Notes: generated from the letters alone by a model not told the origin. DNA of 64,000 nucleotides from Nocardia caishijiensis NBRC 108228 (GCF_001612825.1 NZ_BDBE01000034.1:186001-250000); one strand, 5' to 3'. Shown: positions 1 to 8,554, counted from the first letter of the stretch. Translations and numbers: made by a program.

Positions 1-1288
1 GACCACCGCCTCTCGCACCGATTTCCCCCAGGTATTCGACGCCCTGCTCACCGGCGCGGCGGTCCGCACCGACACCGAGGTGCGGGTGAGCGACGCCGCA
101 GACGTCAGCCCGGTGCACGCGGTGCGGGAGGCCATCCCGGTGCGCTGCGGTGAGGACGTGATCGCCGTGCTGAGCCGCGACAATGATCTGCAACGTTCCC
201 GGGTGCGATCGACGCTGGAGACGGCCTATGTGTCGGCCGCCGACGATCTGTGCCAGATGATCGCCGACGGCAGTTTCCCCACCCCCGAGGACCGCGCGGC
301 CACCCACTCCAGCCCGCGCGCGGGTGACGGCTTCATCCGGCTCGACACCCAGGGTCAGGTGGTCTACGCCAGCCCGAACGCGCTGTCGGCCTACCACCGG
401 ATGGGATTGCAGGCCGATCTGGTCGGCCAGGATCTCGCGGTGACCACCCGTTCGCTCATCACCGACCCCTTCGACGCGCAAGAGGTGGTCGCCGACATCC
501 AGGCCGCGCTCGCGGGCCGCACGGGCCGCCGGATGGAGGTCGAGGCGCGGGGCGCGACCGTGTTGTTGCGCACCCTGGTGATGCGCCCCGGCGGGCAGCT
601 GGCCGGTCCGGCGGTGCTGGTGCGCGATGTCACCGAGGTGAAGCGCCGCGACCGCGCGCTGCTCAGCAAGGACGCGACCATCCGGGAGATCCATCACCGG
701 GTGAAGAACAATCTGCAGACCGTCGCCGCGCTGCTGCGGCTCCAGGCGCGTCGTACCGAGAACCCGGAAGCCCAAGTGGCGCTGACGGAGTCGGTGCGCC
801 GCGTCACCTCGATCGCCTCGGTGCACGAGATGCTGTCGATGTCGGTGGACGAGGAGGTCGACCTCGACGAGGTCGTCGACCGGCTGCTGCCGATCATGGC
901 CGATGTGGCCACCGTGCACACCGCCCGGATCAAGGTGCGGCGCGCGGGTTCGCTCGGGGTGTTCTCGGCCGAGCGCGCCACCCCGCTGGTGATGGTGCTC
1001 ACCGAGCTGGTGCAGAACGCCATCGAGCACGCCTTCGACGCGGGGCAGAACGGTACCGTGACGATTCGGTCGGAGCGGTCGGCGCGCTGGCTCGACGTCA
1101 TCATCAGCGACGACGGCCGCGGTCTGCCCACCGGTTTCAGCCTGGAGAGTTCCGACCGCCTCGGGCTGCAGATCGTGCGGACCCTGGTGACCTCGGAACT
1201 GGGTGGTTCGATCGGGTTGCACCCCGGTGCCGATGTCGGCACCGACGCGGTGTTGCGTGTTCCGCTCGGCCGTCGATCGGCTCGTTAG
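1..1288 (+). CDS. pdtaS: PdtaS-type sensor histidine kinase (5' end outside window)
   Basis: The reading frame is open from the window edge, so the first part of the gene is missing; 428 residues are visible against about 500 in the M. tuberculosis homologue Rv3220c. The visible part starts in a GAF-like domain. A PAS-like domain follows (FIRLDTQGQVVYAS, near 300-450), then a HisKA_2 dimerisation/phosphoacceptor region with the HHRVKNNLQTVAALLR motif (histidines near 692-697), and an HATPase domain with LTELVQNAIEHAF and SDDGRGLP. The family autophosphorylates and signals to the RNA-binding antiterminator PdtaR in the cytoplasm. Convergent with whiB1, as in mycobacteria. The GTG at 80 is internal, not a plausible start, because homology continues upstream of it. 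Confidence 0.93.
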   Translation, partial: TTASRTDFPQVFDALLTGAAVRTDTEVRVSDAADVSPVHAVREAIPVRCGEDVIAVLSRDNDLQRSRVRSTLETAYVSAADDLCQMIADGSFPTPEDRAATHSSPRAGDGFIRLDTQGQVVYASPNALSAYHRMGLQADLVGQDLAVTTRSLITDPFDAQEVVADIQAALAGRTGRRMEVEARGATVLLRTLVMRPGGQLAGPAVLVRDVTEVKRRDRALLSKDATIREIHHRVKNNLQTVAALLRLQARRTENPEAQVALTESVRRVTSIASVHEMLSMSVDEEVDLDEVVDRLLPIMADVATVHTARIKVRRAGSLGVFSAERATPLVMVLTELVQNAIEHAFDAGQNGTVTIRSERSARWLDVIISDDGRGLPTGFSLESSDRLGLQIVRTLVTSELGGSIGLHPGADVGTDAVLRVPLGRRSAR

Positions 1289-1320
1289 GAATCGTCGAAA
1301 CCGTTGCGGGGCAACAATAA

Positions 1321-1344
1321 ACCCGGCACCCATGGGTGCCGGGT
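1321..1344. terminator. Stem-loop terminator between pdtaS and whiB1
   Basis: A perfect 11-bp inverted repeat (arms 1321-1331 and 1334-1344, two-base loop) lies 32 nt after the pdtaS stop and 57 nt past the whiB1 stop on the other strand. There is no long T-run, as is common in actinobacteria. It could serve both convergent genes. Confidence 0.7.
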
Positions 1345-1354
1345 TCTCACATGC

Positions 1355-1385
1355 GTTACCGGACCGGGGCTGCTGGCCCGGTAAC
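1355..1385. terminator. Second hairpin close to the whiB1 stop
   Basis: Arms GTTACCGG (1355-1362) and CCGGTAAC (1378-1385) form an 8-bp stem 17 nt beyond the whiB1 stop. It probably ends whiB1 transcription. The assignment is weaker than for the adjacent hairpin because the loop is larger and T-runs are absent. Confidence 0.4.
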
Positions 1386-1401
1386 GCCCGCCTTGTTCTA
1401 C

Positions 1402-1656
1402 CTAGACGGAGGTACGCGTACGGGTGCGCGCGTTGCGCCGCTTGAGCGCGCGACGCTCGTCTTCGCTCATTCCGCCCCACACACCGGCATCCTGCCCGGA
1501 CTTCAGGGCCCACGACAGGCAATCGGCAGTGACGGGGCAGCGGGCGCAGACCAGCTTGGCATCGGCAATCTGCGCGAGCGCAGGACCGCTGTTACCCACC
1601 GGGAAGAACAGCTCGGGGTCCTCATCGCGACAGATGGCCTTGTGGCGCCAGTCCAT
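1402..1656 (-). CDS. whiB1: WhiB1 iron-sulfur transcription factor
   Basis: An 84-residue protein, the same length as M. tuberculosis WhiB1 and nearly identical over most of its length. The four [4Fe-4S] ligands are Cys9, Cys37, Cys40 and Cys46. The GVWGG turn (58-62) is followed by the basic DNA-binding tail RRALKRRNARTRTRT. Known family role: a nitric-oxide-sensitive Fe-S protein that binds the principal sigma factor; it is essential in M. tuberculosis. The ATG at 1656 is chosen over an upstream in-frame start at 1692 because it matches the family N-terminus MDWRHK and follows an AAAGGAG ribosome site. Convergent with pdtaS. Confidence 0.95.
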   Translation of the reverse strand: MDWRHKAICRDEDPELFFPVGNSGPALAQIADAKLVCARCPVTADCLSWALKSGQDAGVWGGMSEDERRALKRRNARTRTRTSV

Positions 1657-1746
1657 TCCTCTGCTCCTTTGCGCGGGCGCCACAAAGGGCACCTCTGGTT
1701 AGTGGATCGTTCACTTGTGCGACTCGAATGTTTCCGCACGGTTGCT

Positions 1747-1762
1747 TGTGAATGCTTTCACG
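1747..1762 (-). promoter_or_regulatory. CRP-type operator upstream of whiB1
   Basis: TGTGA-N6-TCACG matches the mycobacterial CRP (Rv3676) consensus TGTGA-N6-TCACA at nine of ten conserved positions, about 90 nt upstream of the whiB1 start. M. tuberculosis whiB1 is known to be regulated by CRP/cAMP. A weaker GTG/CAC pair at 1702-1714 has the wrong spacing by one base and is not called. Confidence 0.6.
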
Positions 1763-1908
1763 ATCACCGTAGATGTCAATAGGTCTGCGGCGCACCGTGG
1801 GGGAGATCACGCTCTAGGCTGCCCACATGGGGCACCTGCCCGGTCCTTTGTACTCGCGTCCGCGGGTTTTCGCAGCGCAACCCGGAGATTTTTTCGAGAG
1901 TTCCTTGC

Positions 1909-2853
1909 TCAGACCGGCTTCGGAGCCACCACATCGAGCACACTCGGTACCGATGTGAAATGCACCATCTTGCGTTTTCCGATGAAGTCGCCATCGATTT
2001 GCAGGCCGATCTCATCGGGTGCGTCGACGCGAACCGAATCGACATCGTCAACCCGAAACAGCGCATCCGCCTTAGGGTTTCCATTCTCGCTCAGCAACTG
2101 CCGCGCGAGCAACAGGGTGCGCGTCACACTCATCGACCCCATCGCGAACACGCCGAGCCCCGATTCGAAGGTGGTTCCCGGATTCGTGCGAACCGGACGG
2201 TCCTCGAGATAGGTCCACGGGCTCGAATTCGTGACGAAGGCGTAATACACCGACTCCACCGGATCGTGTCCAGGAACGGTAACGGTGACGCCCGGTTCCT
2301 GCCCGCGCGCGCGGAAGAACTGCCGAACCGTCGTACGCAGATAGCGCGCCGGAGTGGCCTTGCGACCTTTGGCCCGCGCCGCGTCGATCGACTCGCACAC
2401 ATCCGCGTCGAGGCCGACTCCGGCACTGAATGTGAACCACCGGTCATCGGCGAGACCGAGCCCGATCCGGCGGTCGGCGTCGCGACCGAGCAGATCGATG
2501 AGCTGGTTGGTAGCTGTGACCGGATCGGGGGAGATGCCGAGCGCGCGGGCGAAGACGTTGGCCGAGCCGCCGGGGATCACGCCGAGCCGGGGCCGCCACA
2601 CCTGGTCGTCCGCCACCTGGGGCAGCGGGAGGAAACCGTTGATGGTCTCGTTGACCGTCCCATCGCCACCGTGCACGACGATCAGGTCCATCTCCTGGGT
2701 CGATGCCCACTGCGCCAGTTCGGCCGCGTGGCCGCGATGCTGGGTGTGCGCAACGGTCAGCTGTGTCCGGCTCTCCAGGGCATGCGCCAGGAGGTCCCGG
2801 GTGGCCGGTGTGGTCGAGGTGGCATTCGGATTAACGATGAGCAGCGTCCGCAC
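1909..2853 (-). CDS. Diacylglycerol kinase family lipid kinase
   Basis: A 314-residue protein of the DAGK/YegS family, homologous to Rv3218. The N-terminal nucleotide-binding domain shows the NPNAT start motif and the GGDGTVNE phosphate-binding loop (residues 62-69), followed by GVIPGGSANVFARAL. The C-terminal beta-rich domain ends with QIDGDF, a common element in this family. It is expected to phosphorylate a lipid such as diacylglycerol or a sphingoid/isoprenoid lipid at the inner membrane face; the substrate cannot be read from sequence. The start is GTG at 2853. Its stop is about 250 nt upstream of whiB1, which it does not overlap. Confidence 0.88.
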   Translation of the reverse strand: MRTLLIVNPNATSTTPATRDLLAHALESRTQLTVAHTQHRGHAAELAQWASTQEMDLIVVHGGDGTVNETINGFLPLPQVADDQVWRPRLGVIPGGSANVFARALGISPDPVTATNQLIDLLGRDADRRIGLGLADDRWFTFSAGVGLDADVCESIDAARAKGRKATPARYLRTTVRQFFRARGQEPGVTVTVPGHDPVESVYYAFVTNSSPWTYLEDRPVRTNPGTTFESGLGVFAMGSMSVTRTLLLARQLLSENGNPKADALFRVDDVDSVRVDAPDEIGLQIDGDFIGKRKMVHFTSVPSVLDVVAPKPV

Positions 2854-2965
2854 TGTGTCTATTTTGCCGCGCCTGCGGCGCGGCGGGTTCGCGGCCCTGG
2901 GAGGGACCGGCGGGCCGGGCCGCGAACGCCCCTCCCTAGGGGTCGGGGGTGCGGGGCGGGGGTCG

Positions 2966-2971
2966 TACGCT
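2966..2971 (+). promoter_or_regulatory. Leaderless -10 element (TACGCT)
   Basis: TACGCT lies exactly 7 nt before the GTG at 2979, the geometry of leaderless transcripts in actinobacteria (TANNNT, then 6-8 nt, then the start codon as first base of the mRNA). It helps decide the start of the following gene. Confidence 0.6.
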
Positions 2972-2978
2972 GGGCGCC

Positions 2979-3437
2979 GTGACGGAGCGCGACATGACCA
3001 CAGGCGACCAGCCCGACCACGACGCCGAGCGCGAGAGCGGCATCCCGACGACCGTTCGGGTGGCCGGTGCGATCGTCACCCTCGAGGGACTGGCCGGTGT
3101 CGGCACCGCGATCGTGCTGATCGTGCGGGCGCTGACCGGTCACGATCAGTCGGTGGCCAGCGGCGTCGGCACCGCGATGTGGTTCATCGCGCTGTTCGGC
3201 GGGGTGCTCGCGGCCGGGATCGCGCTGCTGCGCGGCAAGCGCTGGGGGCGGGCCATCGCGGTCATCGCGCAGATCCTGTTGCTGCCGGTCGCCTGGTCGT
3301 TGCTGACCGACTCGCATCAGCCGCTGTACGGCACCCTGCTCGCCGTCGTCGCGGTCGGTGGTCTGGCCGCGCTGTTCGCGCCCGCGTCGAGCCGGTGGAT
3401 GGCGCAGGACTACGGCGAGCTGCCCGAGGAGCGCTAG
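2979..3437 (+). CDS. Small integral membrane protein (Rv3217c-like)
   Basis: A 152-residue protein with a polar, acidic N-terminus and four predicted hydrophobic helices (around VAGAIVTLEGL, MWFIALFGGVLAAGIALL, IAVIAQILLLPVAWSLL and LYGTLLAVVAVGGLAALF). It resembles the M. tuberculosis membrane protein Rv3217c in position and topology. No catalytic motif is visible and the function is unknown. The GTG at 2979 is preferred because of the -10 box 7 nt upstream; an ATG at 2994 is the alternative. The gene is convergent with nfi and the two overlap by 4 nt at their stops. Confidence 0.8.
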   Translation: MTERDMTTGDQPDHDAERESGIPTTVRVAGAIVTLEGLAGVGTAIVLIVRALTGHDQSVASGVGTAMWFIALFGGVLAAGIALLRGKRWGRAIAVIAQILLLPVAWSLLTDSHQPLYGTLLAVVAVGGLAALFAPASSRWMAQDYGELPEER

Positions 3438-4111
3438 CCGGTTCGCGCGCGTAGCGCCGCGCGGCACAGTCGGTCGGCGGCGCGGGTGGTTTCCGGTTGC
3501 CGGAAATTCTTCGTGAGCGCGAGTACCTGGGCGCAGGCGGTGTCGAGGTCGATGAGATGACCGACGGAAACGAACAATGGTTTCACGCCGTCCCTGGTGC
3601 GCAGTGCGCGGCCGACGATCTCGCCGTCGATCGTCACCGCGCTGGTGTCACCGCGTCGCGGCCCGGGTTCGGCGTATTCACCCCACACCGATTTGGCGAC
3701 ACCGATCGTCGGAATTCCGGTCAGCAACCCGACGTGACAGGCGAGGCCGAATCGCCGCGGATGTGCGCGTCCTTGCGCGTCACAGACCAGTAGATCCGGT
3801 GTGCGCGTGAGTTTTTCGAGTGCGGCGACGGTGGCGGGCAGTTCCCGGAAAGCGAGCAGACCCGGCACATAGGGAAATGTCGAAACGCTATATGCCACCG
3901 CTGTTTCCACGGTTTCCAGGGTCGGCGCGTCGAGAATTACCGCCGCGGTGGCGACGGTGCCGTCCTCGGCGTATGCGGAATCGATTCCGGCCACCATCGA
4001 AAATTGCGGTGGCACAGGGTTTTCGGTGCGAATCAAGGGTCGCAGCCGGTCCTGCAGGGCGACAGCGTCCTCGGGGGTGCTCGGCCAGTCGTGCGGTAAC
4101 GCTATACGCAT
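3434..4111 (-). CDS. nfi: Endonuclease V (deoxyinosine 3' endonuclease)
   Basis: A 225-residue protein matching endonuclease V across its full length. Catalytic acidic residues are present: Asp44 in AGIDSAY, Glu90 in YVPGLLAFRELP and Asp111 in LLVCDAQGRAHPRRFG. The family motif KPLFVSVGHLIDLD is near the C-terminus. The enzyme nicks DNA one phosphodiester 3' of deoxyinosine and other deaminated bases. It begins 7 nt after the acetyltransferase stop and so is the last gene of a minus-strand operon running from 5202. No damage-related operator is visible. Confidence 0.93.
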   Translation of the reverse strand: MRIALPHDWPSTPEDAVALQDRLRPLIRTENPVPPQFSMVAGIDSAYAEDGTVATAAVILDAPTLETVETAVAYSVSTFPYVPGLLAFRELPATVAALEKLTRTPDLLVCDAQGRAHPRRFGLACHVGLLTGIPTIGVAKSVWGEYAEPGPRRGDTSAVTIDGEIVGRALRTRDGVKPLFVSVGHLIDLDTACAQVLALTKNFRQPETTRAADRLCRAALRARTG

Positions 4112-4117
4112 CCGATG

Positions 4118-4597
4118 TCACCGCGCCCGCGCGGCGAGCGCGGACAGTTCCCTTCCCGCGAGCCGGTACCCGATCCATTCGTCCTGCGCGGTGGCGCCGA
4201 GGGATCGGTAGAACTCGATCGACGGCGTGTTCCAGGTGAGCACCGACCACGACACCCGGCTGTAGCCGTGGGTGACCGCCTCGGCGGCCAGCGCCGCGAC
4301 CAGGGCCCGACCGAGGCCCGTGCCACGCGCCTCCGGGCGCACGTAGAGGTCCTCGAGGTAGATGCCGTGCACGCCGTCCCAGGTCGAGTAGTTCAGGAAC
4401 CAGATCGCGCACCCGACCACCTGCCCCTCGTGCTCGGCGACGTGCGCGAACAGGGCGGGCGCGGGCCCGAACAGTGCTGTGCTCAACTGTGCCTCGGTGA
4501 GCGTGCACTCCTGCGGGGCCTTCTCGTACTCGGCCAGATCGTGCACGAGCCCGACCATCGCCGGCACATCGGTCACGGTGGCGCGACGCACGCTCAA
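4118..4597 (-). CDS. GNAT family N-acetyltransferase (Rv3216-like)
   Basis: A 159-residue single-domain GNAT enzyme with LEDLYVRPEARGTGLGRAL, the acetyl-CoA pyrophosphate-binding motif A. The fold region resembles spermidine/spermine or thialysine-type acetyltransferases (YEKAP near the N-terminus, WNTPSIEFYRSLGA near the C-terminus); the substrate is not determinable. The start is TTG at 4597, which overlaps the stop of the upstream phosphatase gene (TTGA) and follows a GGAG ribosome site 7 nt away. It is translationally coupled with its neighbour and matches M. tuberculosis gene order. Confidence 0.87.
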   Translation of the reverse strand: MSVRRATVTDVPAMVGLVHDLAEYEKAPQECTLTEAQLSTALFGPAPALFAHVAEHEGQVVGCAIWFLNYSTWDGVHGIYLEDLYVRPEARGTGLGRALVAALAAEAVTHGYSRVSWSVLTWNTPSIEFYRSLGATAQDEWIGYRLAGRELSALAARAR

Positions 4598-5202
4598 CGG
4601 AGGTCTCCTTCGGTGCGGTGGGTCAGGTTGTGAGCCCAGATCGTATGTGCCCCATGGTCGTAACCGGCAACGCTCACCGCGCCGGTCGACATCGCGAACC
4701 GGCGACCCTCGCGCACCGCGAACTCGGCCCAGCGGGCGATCAGCACGCGTGAGAAGTGGCCGTGCCCCACCAGCACCACGTCCCGGTCGGCCAGTGCCGG
4801 TTCGGCCCGGTCAAGCACATGGTCGGCGCGGGCACCGACCTGCTCGGCTGTCTCGCCGCCCGGCACCGGATGAGTCCACACGGTCCAGCCGGGGACGGTC
4901 TCGCGGATCTCGGCGGTGGTGATGCCCTCGTAGTCGCCGTAATCCCATTCGACCAGTTCGTCGTCGACGTGGATGTCGGCGAGCCCGGCCAGTTCGGCGG
5001 TCTGCCTGGCCCGAGCGCGCGGGCTGGTGAACACCAGCGGGTCGCGCAGGTCGAGCGACTTCAGGACCAGCCCGGCCGCGCGGGCCTGGGCCTCGCCGCG
5101 CTCGGTCAGCGGCAGATCGGTGTGGCTGGTGTGCTTCCGTTGCGCGGACCACGTGGTTTCACCGTGGCGGAGCAGGACCAAACGGGCGTCGGATGCGGAC
5201 AT
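4594..5202 (-). CDS. Histidine phosphatase superfamily acid phosphatase (Rv3214-like)
   Basis: A 202-residue protein of the phosphoglycerate mutase/acid phosphatase superfamily. It carries the RHGET motif with catalytic His13 and a second conserved histidine in VGHGHFSRV. The length and motifs match M. tuberculosis Rv3214, annotated gpm2 but shown to be an acid phosphatase rather than a mutase (established knowledge). First gene of the operon with the acetyltransferase and nfi. A CATGAT element 6 nt before the ATG at 5202 suggests a leaderless promoter. Confidence 0.88.
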   Translation of the reverse strand: MSASDARLVLLRHGETTWSAQRKHTSHTDLPLTERGEAQARAAGLVLKSLDLRDPLVFTSPRARARQTAELAGLADIHVDDELVEWDYGDYEGITTAEIRETVPGWTVWTHPVPGGETAEQVGARADHVLDRAEPALADRDVVLVGHGHFSRVLIARWAEFAVREGRRFAMSTGAVSVAGYDHGAHTIWAHNLTHRTEGDLR

Positions 5203-5228
5203 GGTTCCATCATGACAGCCCGACGGTG

Positions 5229-6464
5229 TCAGCCGAGTGCGTAGAGCCTGCCGCCGCGTCGTTCGAAGACGGTGTCACCGAGGACCGCCGTGGAGATGGG
5301 GTCACCGCCGTAGTCGCTGCGGCGCACCGCGATCCGGGCGACGGTCGTTCCGGTGGCGAAATCCACCGCGAGCATCCCGTCGGCCACCGGAACCAACAGT
5401 TTGCCCGCCATCGACGCCGGAGTGCCGAGTACGTCACGCACGGTCCAGGTCGGCTGTAATGTGGCGGCGCTCAACGCGATCAGGTTCTTCCCGGTGAACA
5501 CATAGATCGCCGAGCCAAGCCGGGTGACGGTGGTGCGGTCGGTCCACGGCTCGGCCAGTGCGGCCGAGGACACCTCGTTGCCGGTGCCGTCGTGCACGGC
5601 GATGCGGGCCGGTTGAGCGAGGCCGGTCGCGGTGGCCGGAGTGGGCGGGTAGTAGACGGCGATCTTGGCGTCGGACACCGCGATCACCCGCACCTCGGGG
5701 GAATCGGCGCCAGGGGCGGTGAGCACCCGCGAACCGTGTTCCTCGGGCGCGGTGGCTTCCTTCGGTGACGGGGCGAGCACGGTGAGCCGGGCACTCGGAT
5801 CGGCCGGGCACTTCTCGATCACCGCGAGCCGCGACGAACTCGACGCGGCCGACCGGAGCTCACATCCGTTGCGCGGCTGGGTGTTCGGGTTCACGGGGGC
5901 GTCCACATAGCCGTATTCGAGAGTGCGGACCAGATCCGACCGCCACATCTCCAACCGGTCGGGACCGAGCGCGAGCAGATAGGTGCCGTCCCCGGACAGT
6001 CGGACCGCGTCGTCCATGTAACTGCTGCGAGCGATACTGCGGGCGCCGGTATCCGCGTCGAGCATCGTGGTCTGGCTGCAGCCACGTTGGTCACGGTAGG
6101 TCGCGATCACCGAGCCCCACTGCGCCTCCACCCCGCACAGCGGCATGTCCCGCCGATACCACCACCGCTGCTCGCCGGTGGCCGGATCGCGCCCGCTCAC
6201 CGTGCCGTCGTCACCGGTGACGACCACATTGCCCACCACGAGCGCCCGCGAACTCGCCGCGTCCGCCGCGTGCCACCGCTCGCGCAGCGTCCCCGGCAAC
6301 TGCGTCGCGGCGACGACGGTCGGCGCGGGGGAGTCGGCGGTGATCGAATCGGTGCCCGTAGCGTCCGCCCGTGCCCAGACGACGGCCGCCGCGACCACAC
6401 ATACAACGGCGATCGCTACGGCGACAATGATGTCGGCGCGGGTACGCCGCTCCGGGGCAAGCAC
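5229..6464 (-). CDS. Membrane-anchored beta-propeller protein (Rv3212-like)
   Basis: A 411-residue protein with a single N-terminal membrane helix (about residues 11-30, very Ala/Val-rich) and a large extracytoplasmic part. That part has repeated PQQ-like beta-propeller signatures such as GRDPATGEQRWWYRRD, SAATLQPTWTV and VDFATGTTVARI. It is homologous to the conserved mycobacterial envelope protein Rv3212; no catalytic residues are evident and a scaffold or binding role is inferred. The GTG at 6464 is preceded by TAGGGT with 7-nt spacing (leaderless). A copy of the dispersed repeat begins 3 nt beyond that promoter element. Confidence 0.82.
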   Translation of the reverse strand: MLAPERRTRADIIVAVAIAVVCVVAAAVVWARADATGTDSITADSPAPTVVAATQLPGTLRERWHAADAASSRALVVGNVVVTGDDGTVSGRDPATGEQRWWYRRDMPLCGVEAQWGSVIATYRDQRGCSQTTMLDADTGARSIARSSYMDDAVRLSGDGTYLLALGPDRLEMWRSDLVRTLEYGYVDAPVNPNTQPRNGCELRSAASSSSRLAVIEKCPADPSARLTVLAPSPKEATAPEEHGSRVLTAPGADSPEVRVIAVSDAKIAVYYPPTPATATGLAQPARIAVHDGTGNEVSSAALAEPWTDRTTVTRLGSAIYVFTGKNLIALSAATLQPTWTVRDVLGTPASMAGKLLVPVADGMLAVDFATGTTVARIAVRRSDYGGDPISTAVLGDTVFERRGGRLYALG

Positions 6465-6471
6465 GCCAGCG

Positions 6472-6477
6472 ACCCTA
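6472..6477 (-). promoter_or_regulatory. Leaderless -10 element (TAGGGT) abutting a repeat
   Basis: TAGGGT on the minus strand lies 7 nt before the GTG at 6464. Three bases upstream of it the dispersed repeat begins (GGCGGAAC on this strand), so the repeat supplies the -35 region. The arrangement is the same at 25918-25940. Confidence 0.6.
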
Positions 6478-6480
6478 GCA

Positions 6481-6587
6481 GTTCCGCCTCCCCGGGAATT
6501 TCGGCCAGACTCAGGTGCGGTGAGGTTTGCGTCGGCGGCCAGACGAGGTGATGGGCCACCTCAGCCCGTCCCCGGTGAGTTACCCAC
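6481..6587 (+). repeat. Dispersed intergenic repeat, copy A1
   Basis: This copy begins GTTCCGCCTCCCCGGG, continues with GGCCAGACTCAGGTGCGG and ends CCCGGTGAGTTACCC. The same head and tail blocks recur, about 105-115 bp apart, in the other intergenic copies. It stands directly upstream of the beta-propeller gene promoter and is followed head-to-tail by copy A2. Confidence 0.8.
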
Positions 6588-6692
6588 CCGCCTCCCCGCG
6601 TCTATGGCCAGACTCAGGCGCAAGGCTGGTTGGGGACGCGGCAAGCTCTTGTGAGGTGGGTGGGTCAGCTCGTCCACGGTGAGTTACCCATG
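6588..6692 (+). repeat. Dispersed intergenic repeat, copy A2 (tandem with A1)
   Basis: This copy contains CCGCCTCCCCGCG, GGCCAGACTCAGGCGC, a middle block GGGGACGCGGCAAGCT and the tail GGTGAGTTACCCATGT. It is the best-preserved middle section of the family together with copy B. It directly abuts A1, the only tandem pair of full copies in the window. Confidence 0.8.
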
Positions 6693-6780
6693 TACTCGCC
6701 TGCTGCTTCGGGGCGGGATCGTGAGAGCTCTGCCTGCGGCGAGGTGAGGTGGTGGGCAATGAATGCCGGGTGAGTACGCG

Positions 6781-6812
6781 AACGGCCCGCCATCGGGTGA
6801 TGGCGGGCCGTT
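6781..6812 (-). terminator. Terminator of the DEAD-box helicase gene
   Basis: A perfect 14-bp stem (6781-6794 with 6799-6812) with a 4-nt loop stands 21 nt beyond the helicase stop on the minus strand. It is strong and GC-rich, without a marked T-run. Confidence 0.8.
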
Positions 6813-6832
6813 TCGGGCGGTGCTGGGTGCGG

Positions 6833-8554
6833 TCAGGCGTCGACGGTTACCTGCGTGTCGGCGCTGGTGTCAGCGGGCTTGCGGCGACGGCGGCGGCGAG
6901 CGGGCTTGGGCTCGGTGTCGGTGGAATCGCTCGCCTCGGCGGGTGCCGAATCGGCCGGGGCCGGATCAGGGGCGGGCGAATCGGTGACAGCCGAATCCGT
7001 GGTGGCCGCGTCGGCGCCCTCGGCGGGCTTGCGGCGACGACGGCGGCGCCGGGCGGGCTTGTCGCCGTCGGTGGTGTCGACGGCCGCCGACTCCTCGGTG
7101 CCGGTTTCCGAGGAGGTGGTCTCGGTCGTCTCGGCGGTTTCGGCCTTGCCGCCTCGGGTCCGGCGACGGGTGCGGGTGGTCTTGGGGCGCTCGGTGCGCT
7201 CGACCACCACCGCGTCCTCATCGCGCTGCGGCTTCGGCTGACGGATCACACCGGTGACCCCCTCGGGGATGCCGAGGTCGGAGTACAGGTGCGGCGACCG
7301 CGAATACGTCTCGGCGGGATCGGCCATGTTCAGGCCGAGCGCCTTGTCGATCGACTCCCAGCGGTGCAGCTCGTCCCAGTCGATCAGGGTGATCGCCACG
7401 CCGGTGCGGCCCGCGCGGCCGGTGCGCCCGATGCGGTGGACGTAGGTCTTCTCGTCCTCGGGGCACTGGTAGTTGATGACGTGGGTGACATCGTCGATGT
7501 CGATGCCTCGGGCGGCGACATCGGTGGCGACGAGCACGTCGATGGTGCCGTTGCGGAACTTGTTGAGCGCCTTTTCGCGGGCCACCTGGTTCAGGTCGCC
7601 GTGCACGGCGCCGACCTTGAAGCCGCGCTCGGCCAGATCGTCGGCCACCTTCTGCGCGGTGCGCTTGGTACGGGTGAAGATCATCGTCGCGCCGCGGGAC
7701 TCCGCCTGCAGCACGCGCGCGACCAGTTCGGCCTTGTCCATCGCGTGTGCGCGGTAGACGAACTGCTTGGTGCGATCGTGCACCGCGGAATCGTCGGCCA
7801 GCTCGGCGCGGATGTGCGTTGGCTTGGTCAGGAAGGTGCGGGCGAGGGTGATGATCGGCCCGGGCATGGTCGCCGAGAACAGCATCGTCTGACGCTTCTC
7901 GGGAACCATCGTGAGGATGCGCTCGATATCGGGCAGGAAGCCGAGGTCGAGCATCTCGTCGGCCTCGTCGAGCACGAGCACGCCGATCTTGCCGAGGATC
8001 AGGTGGTTCTGGTTGGCCAGGTCGAGCAGACGGCCCGGGGTGCCGACGACCACGTCGACGCCCTTCTTCAGATCGGCGATCTGGGAGTCGTAGGGACGAC
8101 CACCGTAGATGGCGGCGACCTTCAGCGGGCCCTGGTGGTTGGTCAGGTACTTGCTCGCGTTCTCCAGGTCCTTGGACACCTGGATACACAGCTCACGCGT
8201 CGGCACGATGATCAGCGCGCGGGGCGTGCCGTCGAGCGGGGTGGTTCCGGTGTCGGCGGTGGCGACACGGTGCAGCAGCGGCACACCGAAACCGAAGGTT
8301 TTACCCATACCGGTGCGGGCCTGGCCGATGAGATCCTCCCCGGCCAGCGCCAGCGGCAGGGTGAGTTCCTGAATCGCGAAGGTGCGTTCGATACCGATCT
8401 CGCCGAGCGCGCGCACAATTTCTTCGCGCACTCCCAATTCGGCGAAACTCGGGGGCGTGTGGGTGTCGTCCAGCTCGGCCGTCAGTAGGGTGTCGGCCAC
8501 ACCGGGTTCCTGTTCGACAGTGATCTTGCTCAGGGTTCGTGCCTTCCTCGTCAT
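6833..8554 (-). CDS. rhlE: DEAD-box ATP-dependent RNA helicase (RhlE-like)
   Basis: A 573-residue protein, homologous to Rv3211. Motifs in order are a Q motif (TFAIQELTLPLAL), Walker A in ARTGMGKT (79-86), PTREL, the DEAD box LVLDEADEMLD, SAT in LFSATMP, and HRIGRTGRAG. After about residue 430 comes a low-complexity tail rich in Thr/Glu/Asp/Ala with several clusters of six to eight arginines, a likely RNA-binding extension. It unwinds structured RNA in ribosome assembly or mRNA turnover (family knowledge). The ATG at 8554 gives MTRKARTLSK; in-frame codons further upstream lack family similarity. Downstream ends with a clear terminator. Confidence 0.92.
   Translation of the reverse strand: MTRKARTLSKITVEQEPGVADTLLTAELDDTHTPPSFAELGVREEIVRALGEIGIERTFAIQELTLPLALAGEDLIGQARTGMGKTFGFGVPLLHRVATADTGTTPLDGTPRALIIVPTRELCIQVSKDLENASKYLTNHQGPLKVAAIYGGRPYDSQIADLKKGVDVVVGTPGRLLDLANQNHLILGKIGVLVLDEADEMLDLGFLPDIERILTMVPEKRQTMLFSATMPGPIITLARTFLTKPTHIRAELADDSAVHDRTKQFVYRAHAMDKAELVARVLQAESRGATMIFTRTKRTAQKVADDLAERGFKVGAVHGDLNQVAREKALNKFRNGTIDVLVATDVAARGIDIDDVTHVINYQCPEDEKTYVHRIGRTGRAGRTGVAITLIDWDELHRWESIDKALGLNMADPAETYSRSPHLYSDLGIPEGVTGVIRQPKPQRDEDAVVVERTERPKTTRTRRRTRGGKAETAETTETTSSETGTEESAAVDTTDGDKPARRRRRRRKPAEGADAATTDSAVTDSPAPDPAPADSAPAEASDSTDTEPKPARRRRRRKPADTSADTQVTVDA

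Noticed and set aside
1701-1716. Second CRP site upstream of whiB1
   Set aside because: GTG and CAC half-sites are one base too close for the TGTGA-N6-TCACA pattern.
6749-8488. Long plus-strand frame opposite the RNA helicase gene
   Set aside because: Composition is that of a shadow (Gly/Val/Arg-rich with no motif), and the helicase on the other strand has complete family motifs.
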